In this document: in pieces, positions 51,701 to 59,921 of the stretch
How positions within the stretch are numbered: position 1 is the first letter of the stretch
Layout of the letters: each line of letters starts with the position of its first letter
DNA from: Vulgatibacter incomptus
Lineage (GTDB): Bacteria; Myxococcota; Myxococcia; Myxococcales; Vulgatibacteraceae
NCBI RefSeq assembly: GCF_001263175.1
Contig: NZ_CP012332.1
Span: forward strand, 1,857,501-1,921,500
Direction of reading: 5' to 3'
Length of the DNA: 64,000 nucleotides
The notes under the pieces: generated by a model
What the model was told of the DNA's origin: nothing
Seen by the model: the letters and a program-made list of their open reading frames with translations, nothing else
Databases searched by the model: none
Position numbers and translations under genes: made by a program

Positions 51701-54407
51701 AGCTCACGAGGGGGCAGCCCTCGTCGAGCCAGCTCGAATCGCAGTTGTCGAGGGGCGTGGTCCGCGCCGTCGCGCTTCCGCTCACGTCGATGAAGGGCTC
51801 GGTCGTCCTCTCGATGGAGTACCCGCGGGGCACGTTCACGTCGATGTGCGAGACGCCCCGGGTCTCCCACGTGAGCGTCGACGTGGTGCCCGCCAGGATC
51901 TGATCCGGCGTCGCCACGAATGAGACGATCTCCGCCTCCACCATGTCGACGTACGCCGAAGCCGTCACCTGGGCGCCGAGCTCGTTGGTCGCGATGGCAC
52001 GCCAGGCCGAGGCCACCTCCGGGCTGACCTGCAGGCTGCCACTACCGGCGGCGACCTGCGCAGGCGTGGCGACGAAGATCTCCGTGCCCTCGTTCCCGTC
52101 GGGGTCCAGCGCCTCGATTCGCAGCGAGGTCGCGTGAGCCGCGGTCCACGAGAGGGTCATGGGGATTCCCGAGCCCGGATCGTAGGACGGCGTGCTGGCA
52201 GCGAGCGTCACGGTCGGCGCATCGAGGACCTCCACGGACACCGTCGCCGTCGAGGGCGCGTACCCGGGGGTCGAGGCGGTCAGCGTGAACGTGCGGTCGC
52301 CGACGGCAGGGTGCACATCGAGCGATCCCTGGGCCGGCAGGCCTGCGATGGGGTACGCGGTCCCGAGGTCGTCGACGAGGGCGAGCTCTGCCGCGACCCC
52401 GCTCGCGTCGGTGCTCACGTCCCAGCGCAGGCTGACGCTCTGACCGGCGGTGATCCGCGGCGCGCTCCGGGTGAAGGAGGCGATCACGGGGCCGCCCTGG
52501 ACCGAGATGGTGATCGATCGCCGGCCCTCTCCACCCACGCCGTTGGTGACCACGAGCTCGTAGACGAAGTCGCCCGCCGCGGTCGGCGCCGCGACTGCGC
52601 AGGAGCCTCTGGCGACCCCGCCCAGGACCGAGGTCGCGCACGCCGGGATCGGGCCGTCCGGCCCCTCGACCCAGAGCACGATCCCGCCGAGGTTGACCCA
52701 CGAGAAGGTCACGGTCTCACCCATATTGACCGTCGTCTTGTCGGTGTCGAACGAGACGACGATGGGCGCGCCCACCGACACGGCGAGCGCCTGTTCCACG
52801 AGGTCGCCCGCCTCGTTCATTGCGCGGAGCGTGAAGGTGGAGTCCGCGGCGATCTGGGCGACGTACGTCCCTGTCGTGAGATGGGCCTCCACGGACAGCT
52901 TCGCGCCGTCCTGGAGCAGCTCGACTGCGGTCGCGCCGGTCGTCGTCCAGGCCAGCTCGAAGGACTCTCCCGCGCCGACCCGTGCAGGAGTCGCGGTGAA
53001 GGAGTCTACGATCGCCGGGGCCACCACGCGCACCGCCGCCATCGCGGTGGAGTTGCCCGCGGCGTTGGTGGCGGTGAGCACGAAGGCCGTGTCGACCGAA
53101 ACCTCCACCTCGACGGAACCGCTCTCGGCGTCCCCGGCGATCTCGACCACGCCGCCGGGCATCGCCTCGATCGTCGCGTGCGCACCAGGACTCGCGCTCC
53201 AATCGAGACGGACGAGGGCCGGTTCCACCGTCGTCGCGGTCACGAGCGACGGCGTCGCAGTTAGGCTCGCGTGCTCCGGAGGATGTAGCACGGGCACCGG
53301 GAGGAGGGTCGTCACCTCCTCCGAGCCGAGCTTCGCCACGAGGGAGAAGACGCCGCCGGTTCCCACCGGTGCGGCGAACGTGCCCTCGCTCCGAGCGCTC
53401 TCGGGGATATCGGCGATGAAGCCCTCGAGATTGGAGACGGTCAGGCTCTCGGCGCCCCTCGTCGTCCATCTCAACGGCAAGAGGTCTCCGGCGAGGACAT
53501 CCCCGTGGAACTCCGCCTCGAACGACGTGATCACCGGCAGCACACGCACCGTCACAAACGCGTCGACACTTCCGTCCCCGAGCGAGGCGACGAGCGAATA
53601 GGTCGTGGTGCGCGTGGGCGCGACGGTCGCCTCGCCCGCAGGACCGTCGCCTTCTGCCACAGTGGCGCCGAAGCCGTCGCCGATGGTCACGTGGACCGCG
53701 CCGGTCACGTACCAGGAGAGCACGGTCGTCGAGCCGAAATCGATCGCGCCGCTCGCTGCGGCGAATTCCACCCTCGGATCACTTCCCTCGACCTCCACCT
53801 TCACGCTCCGGCTCGCCACCTCCTCGCCTCGCTTCGCCTCGAGGGTGTAGGTCGTGGTCCGATCGGGGTTCACGACGATCGATCCCTCGCCGGGACCGGC
53901 GCTGCCGAGCTCCAGGTCGTGCCCCGCTCCGTCGTGGATCCGAATCGAATCGGCGTTCGTGGTCGTCCACGCGAGGGTGGCAGGCTCGCCCGGCGCCACC
54001 TTCGCGGGGGTGGCGGTGAAGGAGACCACCTGCGGGCCCTGAGCGCTTCGGACGGTCACGGTGACCGAGCCCTTCGCCTCGAGATCGCGGGCTCCAATCG
54101 CGGTCAGCTCGTAGGTCGTGGAGGCGCTCGGGTGGACCTCGACGCGCCCGTCGGCGGCCGGAGCGCCGCCGAGATCGATCTCGTGACCGCTGGCGTCGAC
54201 GAGGAGGAGCCGGAGCGCGTCGCGGGTCTTCCAGGCGATCTCCGAGGTCCCTCCGGCGTCGATCACGGGGGGATCGGCGCGGAGCTCGAGGACCTGCGGC
54301 GGGATTTCCTTGGCGCCCGAGCCTTTCTTGCCACCGCACGCGGCGATCAGCAGGAAAAGTGGCAGAACAAGTGACTTCGCGTGAAACCGGAACCGGAGAC
54401 AGCTCAT
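48708..54407 (-). CDS. Giant surface lipoprotein with about 13 Ig-like modules, nidogen-like repeats and a lamin-tail domain
   Basis: A 1899-residue lipoprotein. The signal peptide ends in the lipobox 'LLIAAC', and the ATG at 54407 has GGGAGG upstream. About ten Ig-like modules (roughly 30-870), each opening with a 'V.SF.ATP..V..GE...L.WTT.GA..' pattern, are followed by a nidogen-like module, three more Ig-like modules (about 1085-1330), and a second nidogen-like module. A lamin-tail domain follows (about 1556-1715: 'ITELQIDPSGG', 'WFEIRNLSP') and a third nidogen-like module ends the protein. Each nidogen-like module is preceded by a 'PFIDISATGTEL'-type tag (about 869, 1329, 1729) and contains 'HLAPFWDDL' and 'LNFEVILF' motifs. 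The layout suggests an adhesin or matrix-binding protein. It diverges from the peptidase/barrel gene. Confidence 0.82.
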   Translation of the reverse strand: MSCLRFRFHAKSLVLPLFLLIAACGGKKGSGAKEIPPQVLELRADPPVIDAGGTSEIAWKTRDALRLLLVDASGHEIDLGGAPAADGRVEVHPSASTTYELTAIGARDLEAKGSVTVTVRSAQGPQVVSFTATPAKVAPGEPATLAWTTTNADSIRIHDGAGHDLELGSAGPGEGSIVVNPDRTTTYTLEAKRGEEVASRSVKVEVEGSDPRVEFAAASGAIDFGSTTVLSWYVTGAVHVTIGDGFGATVAEGDGPAGEATVAPTRTTTYSLVASLGDGSVDAFVTVRVLPVITSFEAEFHGDVLAGDLLPLRWTTRGAESLTVSNLEGFIADIPESARSEGTFAAPVGTGGVFSLVAKLGSEEVTTLLPVPVLHPPEHASLTATPSLVTATTVEPALVRLDWSASPGAHATIEAMPGGVVEIAGDAESGSVEVEVSVDTAFVLTATNAAGNSTAMAAVRVVAPAIVDSFTATPARVGAGESFELAWTTTGATAVELLQDGAKLSVEAHLTTGTYVAQIAADSTFTLRAMNEAGDLVEQALAVSVGAPIVVSFDTDKTTVNMGETVTFSWVNLGGIVLWVEGPDGPIPACATSVLGGVARGSCAVAAPTAAGDFVYELVVTNGVGGEGRRSITISVQGGPVIASFTRSAPRITAGQSVSLRWDVSTDASGVAAELALVDDLGTAYPIAGLPAQGSLDVHPAVGDRTFTLTASTPGYAPSTATVSVEVLDAPTVTLAASTPSYDPGSGIPMTLSWTAAHATSLRIEALDPDGNEGTEIFVATPAQVAAGSGSLQVSPEVASAWRAIATNELGAQVTASAYVDMVEAEIVSFVATPDQILAGTTSTLTWETRGVSHIDVNVPRGYSIERTTEPFIDVSGSATARTTPLDNCDSSWLDEGCPLVSFPDGFAFPFDGADRTRARIYENGLISFDLERTGSNFIHYELPDDYVGYVHLAAFWDDLDRVDTGDVLYDVGVGDDGRQYLVVQWSHVQLSGNPADLNFEIVLWEDGSFEYRYDSMWSDENLSRARGDNATIGYQNTSGSEGTTISYSTEVPDLEGTGYRFAYPSLGPNGSAIVSPSATQVYTLTAYGYDGTQHTATTTVTVEQPVVIVSASAPADVDVGDTFEVRWIARDALTVTVSDETGVVCISGPGEVLDEGTCTFPDATEGAKTITVEATGAMGSTASRTIQVLVWVPFGLDSFEVADDVIDPGGSTTLAWLTHGAETLTLTANGLPLDVSGYDFSSDTYVAAPEVSTIYELTIAREDGRSFTQRRSVRVLRVQLDAASAGDSRIVVGGSTTVSWSASSPSGDPVSVLIFGTALDELDPDEAPFIDISATGTELTWLIDADSAAEDVYFPNGFTFPFAGEDRTAVRVMSDGFLSFDPEQGTLAYHDRLPSSWNPGVHLAPFWDDLHSYETGHVYAQLLDDGGQDRFVIQWKGVQYYDWPAPGANLNFEVILFPNGSFEFRYGAMMGPDQERADGGNATVGYQDPSGEIGSTLSYNRAMAGGLSNRAWRFEGARDATGSAQVSPGRDGRIVICAQTTGDIDCQTIVVEVLPRGLVAITELQIDPSGGPTAQWFEIRNLSPAPMDLEGMVIWSGDQSHVIESGGPLLLASGAWFTFAASDSPGFTPDYVYDDITLDSTEGDLSIGLGGVPISQVAWNSWWTIPHGASLALDGTWQTQRQAGDLTPSFAWCVSTSTYGEGGDLGSPGAGGVDCYSEYDVDFYSTKPFIDISATGTELPDVNSDYGQAEIPGGIPFHFPYYGGSDPVTTVYVQADGTAYFLDDWWWPAWDGGILRVYDADLTDQPGSKFQYEVMTVGPSDVLILQWTGFKRYYEEGSLTFQIQLWEGGDIVFAYDEIAGGPEYFDDASAGVFAIGGFESFEYEDGFRSGQSMYFHYR

Positions 54408-54619
54408 GCAACCTCCCGGATCCACACCTGATTTCAAGACATGAGCCTGAATGGGCCGTATCCCGAACGGGTGGAATCATCCGAACTCGACGAGGAGCTA
54501 GGAAAACTCGGCGCTACTTCCATGTCAAACCGTTGAACCGCCGAGGGGCGGTAGCGCTCGCTCACCGAGGGGGCGGAACCGCATCCGGGAGGCGCCCGGT
54601 CGAGCCGTTGCCGCTCGGG

Positions 54620-57600
54620 ATGGGGCGCCCTACCGTGTCGGCACCGGTCATTCGAAGCCTCGAGTGCCGGATCGCAGGGCCCTTCGTGCGATCAGCCCGA
54701 CTCTTGCCGCTCCTTGCCGTGCTGCTCGGATGGCCTGGCCCTGCCGTTGCTGCCCCCCTTCCGTTCGCGCGGGAGGGCGGCGGTCCCAGGCACCCGGGCC
54801 TCGGTCTCGCGCTCCCGGCGCTCCAGCCTCCCGGGGCGCTGCCGGAGGTCTACGTCGTTCCACGAACCCCCGGCCAGAACCAGGTGCGGTGGTACGGATT
54901 CAAGTTCAAGGAGGTGCTGCTCCCGCAGCTGCCCGGCGCAGGTGTTCGTCTCTTCTACTATCAGTCAGAGACGAAGGCGGCAGAGGTCGCGGCCGGCGTG
55001 ATCCGCGAGCAATACATGCAGCTGGCCCGGGCCTTCGACTACGTCCCGGAGCGAGAGGTCCCCTACGTCCTCTACGCCACCCACCTGGAGTTCCAGGCCA
55101 CCAACCTCTTTCCGATCAGCGAGGGCGTCCTCGGCGTCACGAGCCCCAGCGAGCTCACGCTCACCCTCCCCTTCTTCGGCGATCTGGAGCAATACCGGCA
55201 CACCTCCACCCACGAGCTCACCCACGAGTTCACGATCCAGATCGTGCGCTCGGCCGGTGAAGCGGCGGGGAGGCCCGGCGGCCTCGGAGGCTTTCCGCTC
55301 TGGTTCATCGAGGGACTGGCGGAGTACGCGGCCTACGGCGGCATGGATCCGGACGGCAAGCCGGGGCCGGAGCCCCGAGGCGCTTCGGGCCCTTCGCTTC
55401 CGGGCCTCGATCCCGACACCGAGGCATGGGCGCGGGATCTTCTCTATCGATCCTCGCCCTTCGAGGGCTACCTGATCCCGCCCTTCTACTCCGACTATCC
55501 CATGGGGTACGTCCACACCTACAAGCTGGGCCAGCTCCGGGTTGCCTTCATGGGCGCCACCTTCGGCAGGGAGCTCATCATCTGGCTGCTGAAGAACGCC
55601 AGCACCATGGGCCTCGCCGACGAGCGCGGCGCGGGCGTGAAGTTCCCCGAGCTGGTGAAGATGGGCACCGGCTACGACAAGGAGACGATCGAGAGGCTCT
55701 TCGCCGACTGGATCCAGCGGCGCTACCTGCCCGCCTACGACCAGGCCCGGACGCGGGTTCCCTCCCTCCAACCGATCGACAACGTCCCGGTCGAGGCCGA
55801 GCTGGTCGTGGCCTCGCCGGACGGCAAGACCCTCCTGATGCGCGGCTTCGATCGGGAGCTCGGCGAAGGCTCGCTCTGGCTGCTGGAAGGGGACAATCCC
55901 GGCAAATCGCAGCTCGTGGTCAGGGACTCCCGCCCGGGCCTCGAGTCCCTCCACCTGATCTCCCGGCGGACCTTTGCGCTCGGCAACGAGCGGATCGCCT
56001 GGATCGGCCGCGCCGGCGAGGCTGACGTGCTCACCGTGGCGCGCCTCGAGAAGCCGCCGGAGGGATCGAGCGACCTCTTCCGAATCACCGACCGACGCTC
56101 CTTCGAGCTGGTGAAGCACCACATCCTCGAGGGCGGAGATCCGACCTTCTCTCCGGACGAGCGGCGGATCGCGTTCTCGGGAGTTGACACCAACGGTTTC
56201 AAAGACGTTTACATCATGGACGTGGACGAGGGATTCTCGTCCCTGCGCCGTGTGACCCAGGGGCCCTTCTCCAAGAGCGGCCTGTCCTGGACCGCCGACG
56301 GGATCTACCTCGCCACCGACGCGGCTCCCGACGGCGACGCCAACATCGGGCTCCTGGATCCCGAGACCGGCGCCATTCGGGTCGTGGTCGCGGACCGCTC
56401 GATCAAGGAGTGTCCGGTGCTCACACCGGCCGGGCTCGTCTACGCTTCGAACCTGGGCGGGCGGTGGGATCTCTACCGGATCGAGGATGGGGTCGCCTGG
56501 AGGATCACGGACGTCTCCACGCTGATCCGCTCGCCGGCCGTGGGCGCCAAGGGAAGCCTCTACGGGATCATCGTGCACGGCGGCCACTTCCGCCTGGCGC
56601 GGCTCCCCCCCGTGGAGATCCTCCGGCTCGACGGGAGGCCCCCCATCGCCGCGGACTACGATCCCACGCCTCGCCCTCTCCCGATCCTCCGACTGCCCGA
56701 GGTGGCCCCCGAATACAGGCCCTTCGATCACTTCGGCATCGACATGGGCGGCATCCAGGTGGGGACGCAGACCGTGGCCGTCGGCGGGATCTCGTTCTCG
56801 GACCTGCTTCGCGATCGCCTGCTCGCCGTCCAGCTCGCCGTCTACGGCAGCCTCGACTTCACCGACGCCAGCGCGATCTTCCTCGACCGTTCGCAGCGCA
56901 CCACCTGGCTCGCCGGGATCTTCCATACCTTCCAGCCCAAGCGCGACCGCACCTTCGGCACACCGGCGCTGCCGGACAACCCCGACTTCTTCCTGGAGCG
57001 GGAGTTCGGCGCCATGGGCGGGCTCTCCTACCCTTTCAACCGCTTCGAGCGCATGGACGTGCTGCTCACGGTGGAGGGCGTCCACCGCTCGCGATTCACC
57101 GACCGTCGCGGGACCCGAGACGCAGCGTGGGAGGAGCTCACGGGCGGGAACGACCTGCAGCTCCTGGCCACCGCGGGCTACGGTCTCGACACCCTCCGCT
57201 ACCACCCTTTCGTCGGCCCCATCTCCGGCTCGACCGTGCTGTTCGCGGCGGGCACCTCCATCCTGCCGCAGCGCCTGAACGTCGGGGGGGCTGGGGTGAA
57301 CGGCTGGGCCGAGTTCGACCTCCAGCACTTCTTCTACCTCGGCGCCCGCTCCACCTTCTGGACCCGGGCCGCCGCCGGCTCCGCGTTCGGCGGCCGGTTC
57401 TCGCGCCAGTTCTACCTCTCCAGCGTCGACAACCTGCGGGGCTACCACTGGTCCGACGATCGCCTCCTGGGCACCCACTACTACGTGGCGAACGCCGAGC
57501 TCTCGTTCCCGCTGGACTGGCTGATCCGGATCGCGATCTTCGAGGGTCTGCGCGGCGTCGGGGCGGTCGACTTCGGCGGCGTCACCGACCACTACGAACA

Positions 57601-57757
57601 GCTCCTCGACGCGCGCTCCCTCGACCTCGCGGTGGGCCTGGACTTCCTCGCCGGGCCGCTCGCGATGAGGCTCCACTTCGGCTACCCGATCCAGATCGGC
57701 CCGGTGCTTCCCGCCGACGGCTGGGTGACGAACTTCGCGCTGCGGCTCCGCTACTGA
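54620..57757 (+). CDS. Exported peptidase-MA/beta-propeller/outer-membrane barrel fusion
   Basis: A protein of about 1045 residues. After a signal-like segment (about 25-45) comes a peptidase MA-like domain with the gluzincin zinc site His198-Glu199-X2-His202 ('HELTH') and Glu231 in 'WFIEGLAEY'. A TolB/PD40-like propeller follows (about 380-660: 'PTFSPDERRIAFSG', 'LSWTADGIYLATDA'). The C-terminal third resembles an Omp85/surface-antigen barrel ('RLNVGGAGVNGW', 'NLRGYHW') and ends with the aromatic 'ALRLRY', as expected for BAM-inserted proteins. It would place a metallopeptidase at the outer membrane. ATG 54620 is the best start; GTG 54635 is possible. The 3' end overlaps the convergent 5'-nucleotidase-like gene by seven bases. 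Confidence 0.8.
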   Translation: MGRPTVSAPVIRSLECRIAGPFVRSARLLPLLAVLLGWPGPAVAAPLPFAREGGGPRHPGLGLALPALQPPGALPEVYVVPRTPGQNQVRWYGFKFKEVLLPQLPGAGVRLFYYQSETKAAEVAAGVIREQYMQLARAFDYVPEREVPYVLYATHLEFQATNLFPISEGVLGVTSPSELTLTLPFFGDLEQYRHTSTHELTHEFTIQIVRSAGEAAGRPGGLGGFPLWFIEGLAEYAAYGGMDPDGKPGPEPRGASGPSLPGLDPDTEAWARDLLYRSSPFEGYLIPPFYSDYPMGYVHTYKLGQLRVAFMGATFGRELIIWLLKNASTMGLADERGAGVKFPELVKMGTGYDKETIERLFADWIQRRYLPAYDQARTRVPSLQPIDNVPVEAELVVASPDGKTLLMRGFDRELGEGSLWLLEGDNPGKSQLVVRDSRPGLESLHLISRRTFALGNERIAWIGRAGEADVLTVARLEKPPEGSSDLFRITDRRSFELVKHHILEGGDPTFSPDERRIAFSGVDTNGFKDVYIMDVDEGFSSLRRVTQGPFSKSGLSWTADGIYLATDAAPDGDANIGLLDPETGAIRVVVADRSIKECPVLTPAGLVYASNLGGRWDLYRIEDGVAWRITDVSTLIRSPAVGAKGSLYGIIVHGGHFRLARLPPVEILRLDGRPPIAADYDPTPRPLPILRLPEVAPEYRPFDHFGIDMGGIQVGTQTVAVGGISFSDLLRDRLLAVQLAVYGSLDFTDASAIFLDRSQRTTWLAGIFHTFQPKRDRTFGTPALPDNPDFFLEREFGAMGGLSYPFNRFERMDVLLTVEGVHRSRFTDRRGTRDAAWEELTGGNDLQLLATAGYGLDTLRYHPFVGPISGSTVLFAAGTSILPQRLNVGGAGVNGWAEFDLQHFFYLGARSTFWTRAAAGSAFGGRFSRQFYLSSVDNLRGYHWSDDRLLGTHYYVANAELSFPLDWLIRIAIFEGLRGVGAVDFGGVTDHYEQLLDARSLDLAVGLDFLAGPLAMRLHFGYPIQIGPVLPADGWVTNFALRLRY

Positions 57758-59664
57758 GGACGCTTGAGCGGCCGAATCCGGCCGAAGGTCTCGGGCCGCG
57801 CCGGGTCGGGGTCCGCGTAGCTCTTCCCTCCCTCCCACTCGCCCGCTTCGTCCAGGTGGAGGAGGAAGGCCCGAAGCGCGTGCTGCTCGCGCAGCTGCGC
57901 TGGCACGGTCCGGATCGCGAGGGACTCGGCGGTGGTCGGGAACCACCCGTCCCCGCCGCGCGCCAGGTAGTCCAGCGTCGCGAAGGATATCGTCGCGTCG
58001 GGGTCCAGCAGGATCCCGTCGCGGACGACCTCGATCACCGCCCCGCCGCTATCCACTGAAAGAGTCCGAACACGCGACCCAGGGTGAAGGCCGGCGTCTT
58101 GCCCCTGCTCGGTCCCATCGGGATCGTAGGCCAGGAAGAGCTCGCCGCTCACCTGGGGGAAATGTCCCCGCCCGGTGCCGACGCCCCGCAGCGCCGCCTC
58201 GAACGTCTCCTTCAGCGCGCGGTGGGTCGCGGTGACCACCACGATCGGGTTGTCGAAGCGCAGCGCGGCCTGGACGTCGAGCACCCGGACGAGACCGCCC
58301 CGCCTCTCGAAGGAGTCGTGATCCACCACGCCGATGGAGCTCCGGATGCCGCCGCCGTTGCGCAGGCCGAACGTCACCTCCTCCGCGCCTGCCGCCCTCG
58401 CCGCCCACGCGATCGAATCGGCGCTCAGGTTGCCCAGGTTGGTCTCGCGGTTGCGCACGTTCTCCCGGTCGCCGTCCAGGTAGCGATCGCTCCTCGCCAC
58501 CACCTCGCCCAGGGGCTCGAGGGCGTCGCGCACGCGCGCCTCCAGCGCACCGGCAGGGCTGGCGGGCGCGGCTCCCAGCTCCCGGAGCGAGCGGTCATCG
58601 GAAGGCCAGGGCCGCGAGGCGTCGTCATAGCCCACCAGCACGCCCTGGTCGTCGAAGGAGAGGCCGAGCCGGCCCAGGTACTGGTACTGGCCGTCCGTGG
58701 CGACGATCAGCACTGGCTTGCCGTCGCGCGCGCGACGCACCAGGGGATAGCAGGTCGGCTCGCCTTTGCAGACCGGCGACGGCTCCTGTCCCGGGAGCAG
58801 GCGATGCGTTCTTTCGGCGAGGCGATCGTCGCCGCCGCCGCCCACGATCACGTCCACCCCGGTCAGCCCCGCCTCGACGAGGGCGATTTCGCGCCGGACG
58901 TCCTGGAGGTGGGAGAGGAGGACGACGATGTCCACGCCCTCCGCCCCGAGGGCGTCGACCTGGGCCTGCACCCGCCGGACGATCGAGGGGAAGTCGCTCA
59001 CGCTCCTCGACGCCAGGGCCGTGCTGGCGATCGACGCCAGGGTCTCGGTGGTGGCGCCCACGACTCCCAACGTGATGCCCGAGCACACGGGCGTCTCCCC
59101 CCGCACAACCAGCCTCCCGGCGCAGAGCTTGCCGCGAGGCAGGATCCTGCCGGGGTGGAGCTCGAGCCAGGGGCTGGGCTCGCCCTGCGGGACGCGCACG
59201 GCGAGGGCGGCCATCGGGCCGTCGTCGAAGTCCACGGTGGAGGTGAGGATGGGGTAGCCGGCCTTCGCCACCATCTCGGCGAGGAAGGACTCTCCCCTGT
59301 CGAGCTCGTGGTTCCCGAGGGCGGTGGCCCGGAGACCGATGCGGTTGTTCGCCAGGGCCACCACGTTCTCGCCCTCCAGCTCGAGCTGGAGCGCCGGCGC
59401 CGGCATGAAGAGATCGCCCGCGGCCAGGAAGACGGTGGGCTCGGGCCCAGACGAGAGGGCGCGAGAGAGAGCGGCGAATCGGCCGATGCCGCCGTGGGTG
59501 GCGCCATCGCCGGCGACCAGCTCCGACTCCATGTCCGAGGCGTGGAGCAGCACCAGCCGGCGCTCGGCAGGCCTCGTCGAGAATCCGCCTTCCTCGGGAC
59601 GGACCGCGCTCCGGGCGGCACAGCCGGCGAGCAGGAGGGCCGCAGAGACAAGCAACCACCGCAA
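57751..59664 (-). CDS. 5'-nucleotidase-family lipoprotein with degenerate metal site
   Basis: A 637-residue lipoprotein (lipobox 'LLLAGC') with the two-domain 5'-nucleotidase layout. In the N-terminal metallophosphatase domain, Asp84 ('GDLF'), Asn118-His119 ('GNHE') and His252 ('LSHL') are kept. However, the usual Asp-X-His is Asp44-Met-Glu46, and the usual 'GHxH' motif is replaced by 'GGGGDDR' (about 275-281). The C-terminal substrate domain keeps 'RNGGGIR' and 'RGGDGWF'. Normal members hydrolyse nucleotides in the periplasm; here two metal-binding positions differ, so activity is doubtful or altered. The TTG start has GGGAGC about seven bases upstream. Confidence 0.8.
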   Translation of the reverse strand: MRWLLVSAALLLAGCAARSAVRPEEGGFSTRPAERRLVLLHASDMESELVAGDGATHGGIGRFAALSRALSSGPEPTVFLAAGDLFMPAPALQLELEGENVVALANNRIGLRATALGNHELDRGESFLAEMVAKAGYPILTSTVDFDDGPMAALAVRVPQGEPSPWLELHPGRILPRGKLCAGRLVVRGETPVCSGITLGVVGATTETLASIASTALASRSVSDFPSIVRRVQAQVDALGAEGVDIVVLLSHLQDVRREIALVEAGLTGVDVIVGGGGDDRLAERTHRLLPGQEPSPVCKGEPTCYPLVRRARDGKPVLIVATDGQYQYLGRLGLSFDDQGVLVGYDDASRPWPSDDRSLRELGAAPASPAGALEARVRDALEPLGEVVARSDRYLDGDRENVRNRETNLGNLSADSIAWAARAAGAEEVTFGLRNGGGIRSSIGVVDHDSFERRGGLVRVLDVQAALRFDNPIVVVTATHRALKETFEAALRGVGTGRGHFPQVSGELFLAYDPDGTEQGQDAGLHPGSRVRTLSVDSGGAVIEVVRDGILLDPDATISFATLDYLARGGDGWFPTTAESLAIRTVPAQLREQHALRAFLLHLDEAGEWEGGKSYADPDPARPETFGRIRPLKRPQ

Positions 59665-59668
59665 GGCG

Positions 59669-59869
59669 TCAGCTCCCTCGCAGCTCGAGACGGCCGTCGC
59701 CGTTCACCCGCGCGCGGAGCTCCACGCCGCAGTAGCCGCACTGGACGTACTCCCCGTGGCGGAAGCCGTCCCCGATCGGGTTGTTGGCGTCGCAGTCGGG
59801 GCAGTCGAACTCGAAGAAACGGGAATCGCCGCCGCGCGAGCTCCCCTCGTCGTCGAAGTCGTCGTTCAT
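59669..59869 (-). CDS. Small zinc-ribbon protein
   Basis: A 66-residue acidic protein with two Cys pairs, 'FDCPDCDANN' and 'VQCGYCGVEL', separated by 18 residues, which form a zinc ribbon. The N-terminal 18 residues are Asp/Gly-rich and probably disordered. The stop lies just four bases before the 5'-nucleotidase-like start, so the two are probably cotranscribed. Such small ribbons are often accessory subunits of transcription or translation machinery; no partner is evident. Confidence 0.72.
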   Translation of the reverse strand: MNDDFDDEGSSRGGDSRFFEFDCPDCDANNPIGDGFRHGEYVQCGYCGVELRARVNGDGRLELRGS

Positions 59870-59921
59870 GCCTACAGCAGACCACCGCCAGCGTCCGAAA
59901 TCCAGCGTTACGGTTGGCGGG

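Noticed and set aside
49131-51923. A 930-codon plus-strand open frame opposite the giant Ig-like gene
   Set aside because: Antisense shadow; composition is Arg/Val/Asp-rich and no family is seen.
54965-57946. A long minus-strand open frame (about 990 codons) opposite the peptidase/barrel gene
   Set aside because: Antisense shadow of a gene with HELTH and barrel motifs; no domain, no signal and skewed composition.
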